A stretch of 64,000 nt of DNA, taken from an uncultured Porphyromonadaceae bacterium. GTDB lineage: Bacteria; Bacteroidota; Bacteroidia; Bacteroidales; Porphyromonadaceae. The stretch covers positions 186,001 to 250,000 of the forward strand of contig CAMYAB010000001.1 of the NCBI GenBank assembly GCA_947253625.1, written 5' to 3'. This document shows positions 42,914-52,756 of the stretch, piece by piece; the first letter of the stretch is position 1, and every line of letters starts with the position of its first letter. The translations under genes and the position numbers were made by a program. The notes beneath the pieces are model-generated. The model saw only the letters and a list, made by a program, of their open reading frames with translations, was not told where the DNA came from and did not search any database.

Positions 42914-44602
42914 ATGAATTACAAAACTTACTCCTACAGCAGGCGTCAAACCACACCGGTACACGTAGGACCGGTGACTATTGGTGGCCCACATCACATA
43001 GTTGTGCAATCCATGGCAAATGTGGACACCAATGATACTGACCAAAGTGTGCGACAAGCAATATCAATTGCCAACGTTGGTGGAGAATTGGTTCGGTTTA
43101 CAACTCAAGGGGTACGCGAAGCCAAAGCCCTTGGCACAACTAGGAGCAGACTGAGCGACGAGGGCTACCACTTTCCTCTTGTTGCTGATGTCCACTTCAA
43201 TCCCAAAGCAGCCTATGAAGCAGCCAAGTATGTGGAAAAGGTTCGTATCAACCCGGGCAACTTTTACGATCCAAAACATACCTTTCAGCACCTCAACTAC
43301 ACCGACAGTGAATATGCCAAAGAGGTAGATGCCCTACAACAAAGCTTTGGCGACTTTCTTGATCACTGTATAGCCCACCAGACAGCTATTCGCATCGGGG
43401 TCAACCATGGATCATTGTCTGATCGGATCATGAGCCACTATGGGGATACTCCGGAGGGTATGGTGGCCAGTTGCTTGGAATATCTCGAGGTGTGTCAGGC
43501 TAAAAACTTTTCAGATGTGGTCCTTTCAATCAAATCATCCAATACCGTCACTATGACGAATACTGTACGGCTATTGGTTGAAGAAATGGACAAAAGAGGA
43601 ATGTCCTATCCGCTTCACCTAGGGGTTACTGAGGCAGGTGATGGTGAGGATGGACGTCTAAAAAGTGCCGTGGGGATCGGATCATTACTAGCTGATGGGC
43701 TCGGTGACACGATACGTGTGTCTCTGAGTGAACCACCGGAGGAGGAGATACCGGTGGCCAAACTTTTGGTGCAACTGACGGAAGGACTATCAATGGCTCC
43801 TGAAATCAGAGTCCCCGGCCCGTATCGCACCCCTATACGCAGTACAGAGACACCACTTGTGCTTCTTGATGATGCTCCAGAGCTAAGCAACCTGCGTAGA
43901 GAGGAGCAGCCGGATTACGTGATAACCAATGGTGGCAAATCAGGCCTTCCGATACTTTGTGAGGAGGAGCTTTTTATAGTAAGCGATGAGCAGGCTATCA
44001 GGATGAGTGATTTCCCGACGGATAAGCGCATTGTAGTTTGTCTCACGCACCCTGCCACCCCCATTATGCTCAAAGCACTTGATGAACACATGACCGCCCC
44101 CTACATTCTCCAACTAATCTGCAATGCTCCACATTCTGAAGCCTCCGTTCGCCTAGGGTATTCCCTGGGAGGGGCATTGCTTCGCGGACAAGCGAGCGGC
44201 ATTTGGATAAAAAGCAATGTGCTTACGCCTAGAGAATTGGCACACATATCTTTCGGCATACTCCAAGCCTCAAGACGACGAATATCCAAGACGGAGTTTA
44301 TTTCGTGCCCAGGATGTGGCCGGACACTATTCGATCTGCAAGACACCGTGGCACGGGTAAAGGCAGCTACATGGCATCTGAATGGTCTCAAGATAGGCAT
44401 CATGGGATGTATTGTCAACGGTCCCGGAGAAATGGCTGATGCTGACTATGGTTATGTGGGTTCGTCGCCCGGTAAGGTAGACCTCTACAAATCAAAAGAA
44501 CGAGTCGCAAAAAACATTCCGCAAGAACAAGCGGTAAAAAGCCTTGTAGAACTAATCAAACAAAATAACGACTGGACCGAAGCTCCAAAACAAGATGACT
44601 GA
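42914..44602 (+). CDS. ispG: 4-hydroxy-3-methylbut-2-enyl-diphosphate synthase, long form
   Basis: IspG makes HMBPP in the MEP isoprenoid pathway using a [4Fe-4S] cluster. The 562-residue protein has the TIM barrel at the N-terminus ([40 protein letters not shown]) and the cluster domain at the C-terminus with [11 protein letters not shown] and [22 protein letters not shown], quoted as [13 protein letters not shown]. About 170 residues (roughly 270-440) are inserted between the two, as in the long forms of Bacteroidetes, Chlamydiae and plants. It overlaps tdk by eight bases. Confidence 0.95.
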   Translation: MNYKTYSYSRRQTTPVHVGPVTIGGPHHIVVQSMANVDTNDTDQSVRQAISIANVGGELVRFTTQGVREAKALGTTRSRLSDEGYHFPLVADVHFNPKAAYEAAKYVEKVRINPGNFYDPKHTFQHLNYTDSEYAKEVDALQQSFGDFLDHCIAHQTAIRIGVNHGSLSDRIMSHYGDTPEGMVASCLEYLEVCQAKNFSDVVLSIKSSNTVTMTNTVRLLVEEMDKRGMSYPLHLGVTEAGDGEDGRLKSAVGIGSLLADGLGDTIRVSLSEPPEEEIPVAKLLVQLTEGLSMAPEIRVPGPYRTPIRSTETPLVLLDDAPELSNLRREEQPDYVITNGGKSGLPILCEEELFIVSDEQAIRMSDFPTDKRIVVCLTHPATPIMLKALDEHMTAPYILQLICNAPHSEASVRLGYSLGGALLRGQASGIWIKSNVLTPRELAHISFGILQASRRRISKTEFISCPGCGRTLFDLQDTVARVKAATWHLNGLKIGIMGCIVNGPGEMADADYGYVGSSPGKVDLYKSKERVAKNIPQEQAVKSLVELIKQNNDWTEAPKQDD

Positions 44603-45215
44603 TCACGAATATACGATAGAACACAGTAGATATGACAACGGATTCAAAAACCGTGGTAGTATCGAAGTCATTGTGGGATCCATGTTTTCCGGGAAAACGG
44701 AAGAACTTCTGCGACGTGTTCGGCGAGCACTTTTTGCAAAACTACGGGTTGAGGTGTTCAAGCCGGCTATTGATATACGGTATTCTGTCGACAATGTGGT
44801 TAGCCATGACCAAAACAATATATCGGCCACTCCGGTAGAAGGGTCGGTAAACATTCTCCTTTTGGCATCAGATGCACAGGTGGTGGCCATAGACGAGGCG
44901 CAGTTTTTTGACGAAAGTATCATAAAAGTTGTCCAAGAGCTCGCCGACACCGGCATTCGAGTCATTGTTTCAGGATTGGATATGGACTTTCAGAGAGTGC
45001 CATTTGGTCCCATGCCTGCACTGATGGCTATTGCTGACACCGTGACCAAAGTCCATGCGGTCTGCGTGTCATGCGGTGCTCCTGCCATGTATTCCCATCG
45101 TCTGCTTCCAGGCAAGGAACAAATCGTACTGGGCGAAAAAAAAGAGTATGAGCCTCTCTGTAGACATTGCTTTCTGAAGCATACCACTGACAAAAACGAC
45201 ACAGGGCAACCCTGA
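44595..45215 (+). CDS. tdk: Thymidine kinase
   Basis: Tdk phosphorylates thymidine for dTTP salvage. The 206 residues show the P-loop [14 protein letters not shown] (about 28-41), [29 protein letters not shown], quoted as [14 protein letters not shown], and the zinc lasso [14 protein letters not shown] with a closing CRHC. Typical type II TK length plus a short N-terminal extension. Starts inside the end of ispG. Confidence 0.96.
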   Translation: MTDHEYTIEHSRYDNGFKNRGSIEVIVGSMFSGKTEELLRRVRRALFAKLRVEVFKPAIDIRYSVDNVVSHDQNNISATPVEGSVNILLLASDAQVVAIDEAQFFDESIIKVVQELADTGIRVIVSGLDMDFQRVPFGPMPALMAIADTVTKVHAVCVSCGAPAMYSHRLLPGKEQIVLGEKKEYEPLCRHCFLKHTTDKNDTGQP

Positions 45216-45292
45216 TGTTGCTAGACTGTCGTCTCTACAATGAATGGCATGAGAAAAGATAAGAGGCAAATACCAGTTCTGCAAAAATAATT

Positions 45293-46393
45293 ATGGGTAA
45301 CTTGGCAGAAACAGAAATAGCACCTACACGTTTGACTATGACCGCAACGACCGACTTCAAAACTCCACATACAAGAATCCTCCTAATCTACACCGGAGGA
45401 ACAATAGGTATGATTGCGAACCCCGTGACCAATGCCTTGGAAGCCATTGACTTCACCTATATAGAAGAGCACTTACCAGAGATAAAACGTTTTGACTACA
45501 GCATCGAATCCTACTCCTTTGACCCAGTCATAGACTCTAGTGATATGGGGCCCAAGCACTGGATTAGAATCGTTGAAGTAATCGAGAAGAACTATGACCG
45601 CTACGATGGCTTCGTAGTTTTGCACGGGACAGACACAATGGCCTATACTGCATCAGCACTGAGCTTTATGCTTGAGAATCTGAGCAAGCCTGTACTGCTG
45701 ACCGGCTCACAACTCCCTATCGGTATGATGCGTACAGATGGCAAAGAGAACCTACTTACCTCCATCGAAATTGCCGCAGCTAGGAGGAATGATGGCACGC
45801 CTGCGATTCAGGAGGTTTGTATATACTTCAACAACCTTCTCCTAAGAGGAAATCGGTGTACCAAATCTAGTGTAGACCACTTTGATGCGTTCACATCCCC
45901 CAATTATCCCAAACTTGCACACGTGGGTATCCAGATTCATTTCGATCAGTCAGTGATGTGGAGAAGCGCCAAATCCTCACCGCTGAGAGTACACAAAGGG
46001 CTAGACACAAACATTGAAGTCGTGACCATCTTTCCGGGAATCCCAGACTCCGTCCTAACATCTGCATTTGACACTCCGGGGCTTCGTGCTGTAGTCATGC
46101 AGACATTTGGGAGTGGAAATGCCCCTCTCAGCGAAACATTCTTGTCCACAATTCGGAGAGCGGTGAAAAACAATATCATCGTCCTAAATGTGACCCAATG
46201 CCAAGTGGGAACGGTCGTGATGAATCGTTACTCTACCGGAATCAAACTGGATGCGGCCGGAGTGGTTAGCGGTCATGACCTTACACTTGAAGCCGCTATC
46301 ACCAAGTTAATGTATTTGCTTGGCACAGGGCTTTCCAACCAAGAGATCTGCAATTATTTAGAGCAAAACATTCGTGGCGAGCTGAGCAATTGA
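45293..46393 (+). CDS. ansA: L-asparaginase, type I
   Basis: This enzyme hydrolyses asparagine to aspartate and ammonia in the cytoplasm. The 366-residue protein has the N-terminal threonine motif LLIYTGGTIGMI, the second active-site motif VLHGTDTMAYTASAL, and PVLLTGSQLPIG. There is no signal peptide, which favours the type I cytoplasmic form. An ATG at 45344 is an alternative start closer to the conserved region. Aspartate feeds energy metabolism in peptide-fermenting relatives. Confidence 0.93.
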   Translation: MGNLAETEIAPTRLTMTATTDFKTPHTRILLIYTGGTIGMIANPVTNALEAIDFTYIEEHLPEIKRFDYSIESYSFDPVIDSSDMGPKHWIRIVEVIEKNYDRYDGFVVLHGTDTMAYTASALSFMLENLSKPVLLTGSQLPIGMMRTDGKENLLTSIEIAAARRNDGTPAIQEVCIYFNNLLLRGNRCTKSSVDHFDAFTSPNYPKLAHVGIQIHFDQSVMWRSAKSSPLRVHKGLDTNIEVVTIFPGIPDSVLTSAFDTPGLRAVVMQTFGSGNAPLSETFLSTIRRAVKNNIIVLNVTQCQVGTVVMNRYSTGIKLDAAGVVSGHDLTLEAAITKLMYLLGTGLSNQEICNYLEQNIRGELSN

Positions 46394-46407
46394 TCAATCC
46401 ATCCGAC

Positions 46408-47265
46408 ATGATAGATTTTGGCCCACTGTTTGTCGGGAATACGACGGCTTCACAGAGCCTCCACTTTAGGAGTCTCACAAGTGGAAGCTGTGGCAACTGT
46501 AGTATTCTCGGCTACAAAGGGAAGTACCTCATTCTAGATGCCGGTCTTGGGGTTCGATTGTTCCAACGAGAGGTGAAGAACCTAGGTATATCCCCACAAC
46601 AATTCACAGGATTGCTGATTACCCACAACCACGCAGATCACCTCAGAGCCGCCCCACACATAGCGCAAAAATATTGCATCCCTATATACGCCACCCCAGA
46701 AGTGTGTCAAGTTATTCGGGAAAGTCGCAGAGTCCATGGAGATATCACAGCATACCTACGCCCCATAGAAGCCGAAAAACCTTTCATGATCGGTGAAATG
46801 GAGGTCAAGGCATTTGACGTTCCACACGATGCAATCCGGAATGTTGGTTATACGATCAGTACTCCCGACGGCATATTCTCTCTCATTACCGACATCGGGA
46901 CTGTTACAGAGCGTATAATTGAAGCTATCAAGGGCAGCAACTTTTTGATTTTTGAGAGTAACTACGATGAGGAGATGCTCCACTCTGGTCCATACCCATT
47001 GGAACTAAAAAACAGGATCTCAGGGGAATTGGGGCATATCAGCAACCAAGTATCCGCTGAAACCATCGCTCAGAACTATCACCCCGGTCTAAAGTTTTTG
47101 GCAATGTGTCACCTGTCGGCTGAAAACAACAACCCAACACTGGCCCTAAAGACGATGAGTGACAGACTTGAACAGAGAGGGGTCCGGATAGGAGAAGACC
47201 TCAAGCTTGTCGTGCTGAAAAGGCGAGAAGTATCTCCACTTTTCTGCCTAAGCTATCAGCAATAG
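46408..47265 (+). CDS. Metallo-beta-lactamase-fold hydrolase (YycJ/WalJ-like)
   Basis: This 285-residue protein carries LRSLTSGSCGNCS-like opening (FRSLTSGSCGNCSIL), the zinc motif LLITHNHADHLRAA, and a later FESNYDEEML and LGHISNQVSAETIA, all typical of the YycJ branch, which includes 5' to 3' DNA exonucleases that act in mismatch repair. The ATG at 46408 is preferred; a TTG at 46390 overlaps the ansA stop. It is convergent with the AraC-type gene. Confidence 0.88.
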   Translation: MIDFGPLFVGNTTASQSLHFRSLTSGSCGNCSILGYKGKYLILDAGLGVRLFQREVKNLGISPQQFTGLLITHNHADHLRAAPHIAQKYCIPIYATPEVCQVIRESRRVHGDITAYLRPIEAEKPFMIGEMEVKAFDVPHDAIRNVGYTISTPDGIFSLITDIGTVTERIIEAIKGSNFLIFESNYDEEMLHSGPYPLELKNRISGELGHISNQVSAETIAQNYHPGLKFLAMCHLSAENNNPTLALKTMSDRLEQRGVRIGEDLKLVVLKRREVSPLFCLSYQQ

Positions 47266-47317
47266 TTTACCCCTACTCCCGGTTTGTGAGTACTAAGCAG
47301 AAAGCTCCCGTAACAAA

Positions 47318-48241
47318 CTACTTCTTTTCCTGCTGGGTATCCATGAGGTGAGCGTATTTTGCCCTTCGGGCAGCAGCACGCTTCTCGGCCTCATCCTTGA
47401 TCAACATCCTACGACGCTGCGTAGGAGTCATATCGAATTGCCGACGACAAAAGACAGTGAAATGGCTGGAAGAGGAAAATCGAAAGTCCTTGATTATTTC
47501 CGCAAAAGAAACAGTCGGATCCGACAAGCGTTCATCGATGAACTTCGCCTTCTCAATTAACATCCAGGAGTACGGCGGCATGCCAAAAACATCCATGAAT
47601 TCTTTCTTAAACTTCCGGACATTCTGTCCTCTAAGATCAGCAAGCTCTTGGACAGTGTCACAGCTCAAAAAGTTTTGGTGGACAAACTCCTTGAAGTCAA
47701 TCTCTCGGCGTAACAAAGGAGATAACAACTGACTGATATCCTCTGGTGCATAGTATGCCGATATGACGAAGAAGATCTCCTTGAGCTTCATCTCCATAAT
47801 ATTTTTACACCACAAACGATCTTCATACAAAGCGACCACAGACTCAAGTGTCCGCCTCAACGGTTCATTGATCGGGAGTGATGTAAACTTATACTCCGCC
47901 GGCACATAGGGCTTTAGGTTGCTGATAGCAAACGTTGAACAAAGTTTTGCAGGCTTGTCAAAGTAAATGGAGCTGAGGCGAACGTGGTTTGCTTTTATCG
48001 TTATGTTGATGCTTTCCCCCACCCCTAAAAATAGGAAATAAGGCTCAGTCATCTCCACCGGCACAGAATCCTCAAAGACATACTCTGAAGGCCCATTCAC
48101 AAAAATAAGCATGTAGTTGTCTCCACTGCTGATCCGGTAGACTTCACCATAGGACAGTTCGTCACTAAACACAGGGCACTTGTCGCCCGCATACATTGCG
48201 CACTCAATGTGACGCTGTATGTTTATCGGTTTCTCGCACAT
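47318..48241 (-). CDS. AraC-family transcriptional regulator
   Basis: This 307-residue regulator has an N-terminal sensing domain of about 190 residues, without a recognised ligand site, and a C-terminal double helix-turn-helix. The latter begins with CDTVQELADLRGQNVRKFKKEF and continues AEIIKDFRFSSSSHFTVFCRRQFDMTPTQRR, quoted as FRFSSSSHFTVFCRRQF, the classical AraC signature. The very C-terminus is lysine/arginine-rich. The target is unknown; the gene diverges from the DUF3078 gene, a natural candidate. Confidence 0.9.
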   Translation of the reverse strand: MCEKPINIQRHIECAMYAGDKCPVFSDELSYGEVYRISSGDNYMLIFVNGPSEYVFEDSVPVEMTEPYFLFLGVGESINITIKANHVRLSSIYFDKPAKLCSTFAISNLKPYVPAEYKFTSLPINEPLRRTLESVVALYEDRLWCKNIMEMKLKEIFFVISAYYAPEDISQLLSPLLRREIDFKEFVHQNFLSCDTVQELADLRGQNVRKFKKEFMDVFGMPPYSWMLIEKAKFIDERLSDPTVSFAEIIKDFRFSSSSHFTVFCRRQFDMTPTQRRRMLIKDEAEKRAAARRAKYAHLMDTQQEKK

Positions 48242-48405
48242 AGCTCTTATTGGCGAAGCAAAAACACTCCTGCACTCTCATCGCGAGCAGTACATGATAT
48301 TCCGATATTGCTTCGGTTGTGATAAAATATAATTTTCACCTTGAAAAAGAAACCTCCTTTTAAAAACCTCGATAACACACGAAACAAAGAGGAGCATTTC
48401 TGGTG

Positions 48406-48413
48406 CAAATCTA
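48406..48413 (-). promoter_or_regulatory. Putative -7 box for the AraC-type gene
   Basis: Minus-strand TAGATTTG gives a leader of about 158 bases. The nearest TTTG upstream is 25 bases away, longer than usual. Confidence 0.4.
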
Positions 48414-48693
48414 CAGATTCTTTTTGAAAAATGCCGTCCAAAATAGAGGGAAAAAGATCAAAAACAACAACTTATTTTTGATTTCGTGTAGATGTGGCGA
48501 CAAACACTCATAGCCAGAGCTCGACATGCCGCTACCCATAAAACTTTCACAACATACAAGTAGCTTATTCCTCAAATCACGACCTGGGTTCCTACGCGAT
48601 TTGACCTACATTTCTCTCCTTATTGAGTGGACTTTTTAGGATGTAGACTGTTTCCGACAAAAAAGAAAGGTGAATGATTGAGCAAAAAATCGG

Positions 48694-48701
48694 TACCTTT
48701 G
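48694..48701 (+). promoter_or_regulatory. Putative -7 box for the DUF3078 gene
   Basis: TACCTTTG gives a leader of about 45 bases. The -33 position is weak. Confidence 0.5.
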
Positions 48702-48752
48702 TGGATAGAGACCATAAATTGAACATTAGACCAAAAGATTGACGAAATCAGG

Positions 48753-50204
48753 ATGAAAACAACTATTTTCGCAAAGCTTTCCGTTATTTTTGTTTTAGCT
48801 GGAGCCACACTGATGACCCCGTCCATAGCTCAACAAAATATAACACCAGGAATACCACTAGAAGCAGACTTTGCATGGCGAGTGTTCAAAAATGACACCA
48901 TACTAAACACGATTTCCCCTGAGTTTCGTTCAATCTATACGGCACCTCATATGCCACTTGCATATGGCCAACGTGCTGGATATAGTCCATTCAATGCCAC
49001 CACCTTTGCTCCATTGGTCTTTGATGTTGAAAAACTTCTGAGCCTGACTGCACCTGAAGACACGATCCGTAGCATTGTTTTGATGCAAAATCGGACACTA
49101 TTCGACCAAGCCAAACCTATTGACACCCTAAAAGAGTTGACAAAAGATTGGCAAAAGAACACACCTTTTGAAAAAAGCCAAGAGATGTACAGGGCCGGCA
49201 TGGCTCTACGTGAACATATTTTTCGGACCCAGCCGGATCTTGTCATAGGCACAACATTAGGCCTTCCTCAGAAAGAAGAGGCGACGAGCATTAGTAGACG
49301 TGAGTATCATGGTGAGTTTCAGATACAGACGGATGACAGCCGGATCTTGAGTAACGTCGGCATTGCAAAAAAAGAAGTGGCACCGAAGTACTGGTTCAAT
49401 GACATTCAGGCCGACATCCACTTCGCACAAAATCAGATTTCGTCCAACTGGCATAAGGGAGGACACAGCAGTCTAAACCTAAACAGCAGAGCTTATTACA
49501 GCCTCACCTACAACCATTCAAAAGTGAAGTGGGTCAACACCATAGAGTACAAATTGGGGGTATTCACCCAAACGGAACAAGATCGTATGAAATTTCAGAT
49601 TGGTGAAGACGTATTTCGAGCAGGGAGCAACCTTGGACTAAAAGCGTGGAAAAATTGGTACTATACGTTGGACGTTGGTCTTCGGTCACAGCTTATGGAC
49701 AACTACTCTCCCAATCAGACACTCACCACCAAAGCCTTTGCCCCTATGATGCTAGACGCTGGTGTGGGTATCAAGTTTGATGTCGACAAACGTCGATTCT
49801 TGGAGAGTCCATTCAGCCGATTTCGTTTTTCGGCAAACATGGCACCGGCATCTATACAACTAGTGTATACATGGTGCAACAACATTGACAAAAATAGGAT
49901 CGGCCTCAAACAGGATCAAAAAATGAGATTTAGGCTTGGTTCTGCTGCCCGAATGAACTTGTCCTGGGACTTTACAAGCTACCTCACCTGGACCTCTAGG
50001 GTGCTATACATCACCTCGTACAAACATATTGAGACTGAGTTTGAGAACTCAATCAGCTACTCCTTCAATAAATATCTTGCGACCAAAATCAACCTAAGCC
50101 TCAGGTACGATGACAGCGTGATATTGAAAAATCAACCCAAGACATTCAAAAACCTGCTACAGTACAATGAGCTGTTTAGCTTTGGGCTAACCTATAGGCT
50201 CTAA
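48753..50204 (+). CDS. DUF3078 outer-membrane-like protein
   Basis: This 483-residue protein has a signal peptide (residues 1-26, ending SIAQQ). The C-terminal half (about 200-483) matches DUF3078: NQISSNWHKGGHSSLNLNSRAYYSL, quoted as ISSNWHKGGHSSLNLN, and a series of aromatic amphipathic strands ending in the aromatic terminus LFSFGLTYRL, as in outer-membrane barrels. The function is unknown. It is 27 bases upstream of the rRNA methyltransferase gene, so it may lead that operon. Confidence 0.82.
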   Translation: MKTTIFAKLSVIFVLAGATLMTPSIAQQNITPGIPLEADFAWRVFKNDTILNTISPEFRSIYTAPHMPLAYGQRAGYSPFNATTFAPLVFDVEKLLSLTAPEDTIRSIVLMQNRTLFDQAKPIDTLKELTKDWQKNTPFEKSQEMYRAGMALREHIFRTQPDLVIGTTLGLPQKEEATSISRREYHGEFQIQTDDSRILSNVGIAKKEVAPKYWFNDIQADIHFAQNQISSNWHKGGHSSLNLNSRAYYSLTYNHSKVKWVNTIEYKLGVFTQTEQDRMKFQIGEDVFRAGSNLGLKAWKNWYYTLDVGLRSQLMDNYSPNQTLTTKAFAPMMLDAGVGIKFDVDKRRFLESPFSRFRFSANMAPASIQLVYTWCNNIDKNRIGLKQDQKMRFRLGSAARMNLSWDFTSYLTWTSRVLYITSYKHIETEFENSISYSFNKYLATKINLSLRYDDSVILKNQPKTFKNLLQYNELFSFGLTYRL

Positions 50205-50231
50205 AACCCTCCTCCCATACCAGAGAATCCG

Positions 50232-51605
50232 ATGATAGACCTCCCAGTAGCCTTTGTGCGCCAGTATACTGACGTCTATGGAGTAGACAAACTAGCGATT
50301 CTCCAAGAGGGACTATCCGCTCCACAGCCAGTATCTATCCGAATTAACAGAGCCAAAGCCACATTCGGTGACCTTGCACTTGACAAAGTATTGTGGTGCG
50401 ATGAAGGGATATACCTTGACCGACGACCGGTATTTGCGGCAGACCCCCTTTGGCATACAGGCGTGTACTATGTACAAGAAGCAGGATCAATGTTTTTGGG
50501 CCAATACTTGGCGAACAGGCATCCCAAAATCGTCGTAGATCTATGTGCAGCACCTGGAGGAAAGTCAACACTCTTGAGAGATACCTTTGGACTTGACACA
50601 CTACTAGTATGCAATGAGCCGGATATCAAGCGCGCTCGCATCCTTAGAGAAAATCTACTGCGCTGGGGCGCAGACGAGTGCATTGTCACATGTGCTAGTC
50701 CAGAAGCACTTAAGGCGGCCGGTCTGAAAGCTGACCTAATACTTGTGGACGCACCTTGTTCGGGTGAAGGAATGTTTCGGAAAGACCCGGATGCGATAAG
50801 GGAGTGGTCACCGGAAAATGTTCGGATGTGTGTGGACAGACAACGAATCATCCTTGACACCGCATGGGATATGCTAGAGGACGAGGGTATGCTGATCTAC
50901 AGCACCTGTACACTAAACCAGGAGGAAAATGAGGGACAAATCCACTGGCTAAAAGCGCACCATCCTGAAGCAAAGATCGTATTGCCTGATGTTGCCAACT
51001 TTCCAGAGGGAAGATCAGAAGAGGGATATCGATTCTCACCGGGCACCACGAGAAGCGAAGGATTCACGATCTTTGGCATACGAAAACTAGGGGGTGAACA
51101 TCAACAGATGCACCTTACCCACAAAAAGCCGATTCAGATGGGGGTACCGGCTTTTCTAAAAGAAGCCTTGGGAAAAGATACGCCGCTATGTGCATATGCA
51201 GACTGCTGGCACCAACTTAGCGAACGCGGTCAAGACCTTGTACGACACCTGCAGAGCAAAAACATACATCTATTGCTTGCCGGTGTTCCATTGGGTACTC
51301 AAAAAGGAAACGATTTTGTTCCTCACCAAGGTTGGGTTTGTAGTCGATCTATTTCATCCAAGCTTCCCTACCCTAACCTCCGTATAGGCAAAAAAGAGGC
51401 AATAGCCATACTAAAGAGACACTCCATTACCCCGTGGCACGAGAGAGGCTACCATCTGCTGACCTATGAGGGGTACCCTTTTTGTATCGTAAAAAACATT
51501 GGGAACCGAGTCAACACACTTTTTCCAAAAGAGTGGGCAATAGTCAATAACAACCTAACCGTTGATGATATTCCCGACACCGTTTATCTATTCAACCGTG
51601 TATGA
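50232..51605 (+). CDS. rRNA cytosine-C5 methyltransferase (RsmB/RsmF, NOP2/Sun family)
   Basis: The enzyme places m5C in 16S rRNA. The 457 residues show the SAM site VDLCAAPGGKSTLL, the motif DAPCSGEGMFRKDP, and the catalytic STCTLNQEENE; both family cysteines are present. The C-terminal domain (about 320-457) resembles the RsmF-type PUA-like domain, which favours RsmF (C1407) over RsmB. Its stop overlaps the DUF4105 gene by four bases. Confidence 0.92.
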   Translation: MIDLPVAFVRQYTDVYGVDKLAILQEGLSAPQPVSIRINRAKATFGDLALDKVLWCDEGIYLDRRPVFAADPLWHTGVYYVQEAGSMFLGQYLANRHPKIVVDLCAAPGGKSTLLRDTFGLDTLLVCNEPDIKRARILRENLLRWGADECIVTCASPEALKAAGLKADLILVDAPCSGEGMFRKDPDAIREWSPENVRMCVDRQRIILDTAWDMLEDEGMLIYSTCTLNQEENEGQIHWLKAHHPEAKIVLPDVANFPEGRSEEGYRFSPGTTRSEGFTIFGIRKLGGEHQQMHLTHKKPIQMGVPAFLKEALGKDTPLCAYADCWHQLSERGQDLVRHLQSKNIHLLLAGVPLGTQKGNDFVPHQGWVCSRSISSKLPYPNLRIGKKEAIAILKRHSITPWHERGYHLLTYEGYPFCIVKNIGNRVNTLFPKEWAIVNNNLTVDDIPDTVYLFNRV

Positions 51606-52756
51606 AACGGATTTTTTTTCTCTTCCTGCTTTCAGCCATTGGGCTAAGTTGCTACGCAAAGACCCAAATCAGTCTACTCACTGCAGGTCCAACTGATGAA
51701 TATGTGTTTTTGCTATATGGACATACTGCACTCAGAGTCAGGACCGAGACACAAGATCTGGTATACAACTACGGCTACTTCTCCATGCAACAGGACAACT
51801 TTTTCCTAAACTTTATGCTGGGTAAGCCAATGTATTCGCTTGGAGTTACCTCCTTTGAGGACTTTCTATTGGAGTATGTTCTGCAAGGGCGTAGTGTAAC
51901 CGAGCAGGTACTCAATTTTTCTGAAGAAGAGTGTGCCAAGCTGGAAAACAAACTCAAAAAGAATGCTCTTCCGGAAAACAGAGACTATAGATACAATTTT
52001 TACTTTGACAACTGCGCCACAAGACCACGCGATCTCATAGAACAGACGGCAAACGGCTTAGTGTACAACATTGATTCCGGTAAAATCCCAACTTTCAGAG
52101 AAGCAATCCGCAACCAGAGCCGTCCAGCGCAGTGGTACACCGTAGGGACTGATCTTTGCTTGGGATGGAAGTCTGATCAAAGGATGACCATCAAGGACGC
52201 GGCATTTTTGCCAAACCTACTACTACAAGAGCTAGACCATGCATACCGCAAGGACAACGGTGAAGCTATCATCTTGGCAAAAATAGAGCATGCGCCCCAA
52301 ACCCGTGACATCAATCGAGATATTTCTCCCATTGCATGGCCTATGCTGACGTTCATGCTTCTAGCACTGGGATATGCGTTACTTTTCTTTTTTGGCGACA
52401 AACACAAGGTAGGCTTGACCACCCTACGGTCACTGATATATTTTGTCCTTGGAACCGGTGGAGTGATCATTTGGTTTCTTTCTCTAGTAAGTGCACATCC
52501 GCATACCTACCCCAATGCAAATATGCTCCTACTACATCCTATGTGGTACGTTTTGTCCGCATCGGTATGGTGTAAGACTCAAAAATATGTACACATGAAT
52601 TATTGGTTGTATTTGATTAACTTTGTCGCAATAGTGATTTATCTAATGCTCGGATACAAGCAAGTGTTGCCACAGGGAGTGCCGATATTGGCTCTATTGG
52701 TGGGTGTTGATCTTTTGTTACAAATCCTAGCAGAGAGGAAGAGGACCAATATATGA
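51602..52756 (+). CDS. DUF4105 membrane protein
   Basis: This 384-residue protein has a signal peptide, then a periplasmic DUF4105 domain (about 25-180: SLLTAGPTDEYVFLLYGHTALRV, quoted as GPTDEYVFLLYGHTALRV, and YNFYFDNCATRPRDLIE with the conserved Asn-Cys). Four or five hydrophobic helices follow in about 240-375. The Asn-Cys plus His pattern hints at a cysteine-hydrolase-like fold, but no activity is established. It is coupled by four-base overlaps to the genes on both sides. Confidence 0.85.
   Translation: MKRIFFLFLLSAIGLSCYAKTQISLLTAGPTDEYVFLLYGHTALRVRTETQDLVYNYGYFSMQQDNFFLNFMLGKPMYSLGVTSFEDFLLEYVLQGRSVTEQVLNFSEEECAKLENKLKKNALPENRDYRYNFYFDNCATRPRDLIEQTANGLVYNIDSGKIPTFREAIRNQSRPAQWYTVGTDLCLGWKSDQRMTIKDAAFLPNLLLQELDHAYRKDNGEAIILAKIEHAPQTRDINRDISPIAWPMLTFMLLALGYALLFFFGDKHKVGLTTLRSLIYFVLGTGGVIIWFLSLVSAHPHTYPNANMLLLHPMWYVLSASVWCKTQKYVHMNYWLYLINFVAIVIYLMLGYKQVLPQGVPILALLVGVDLLLQILAERKRTNI

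Larger units (their letters stand above)
48242..48752. other. Divergent intergenic region AraC-type gene / DUF3078 gene
   Basis: This 511-base region holds promoter candidates on both strands (48406 minus, 48694 plus). I see no gene, tRNA or repeat in the 280 bases between them. Confidence 0.7.
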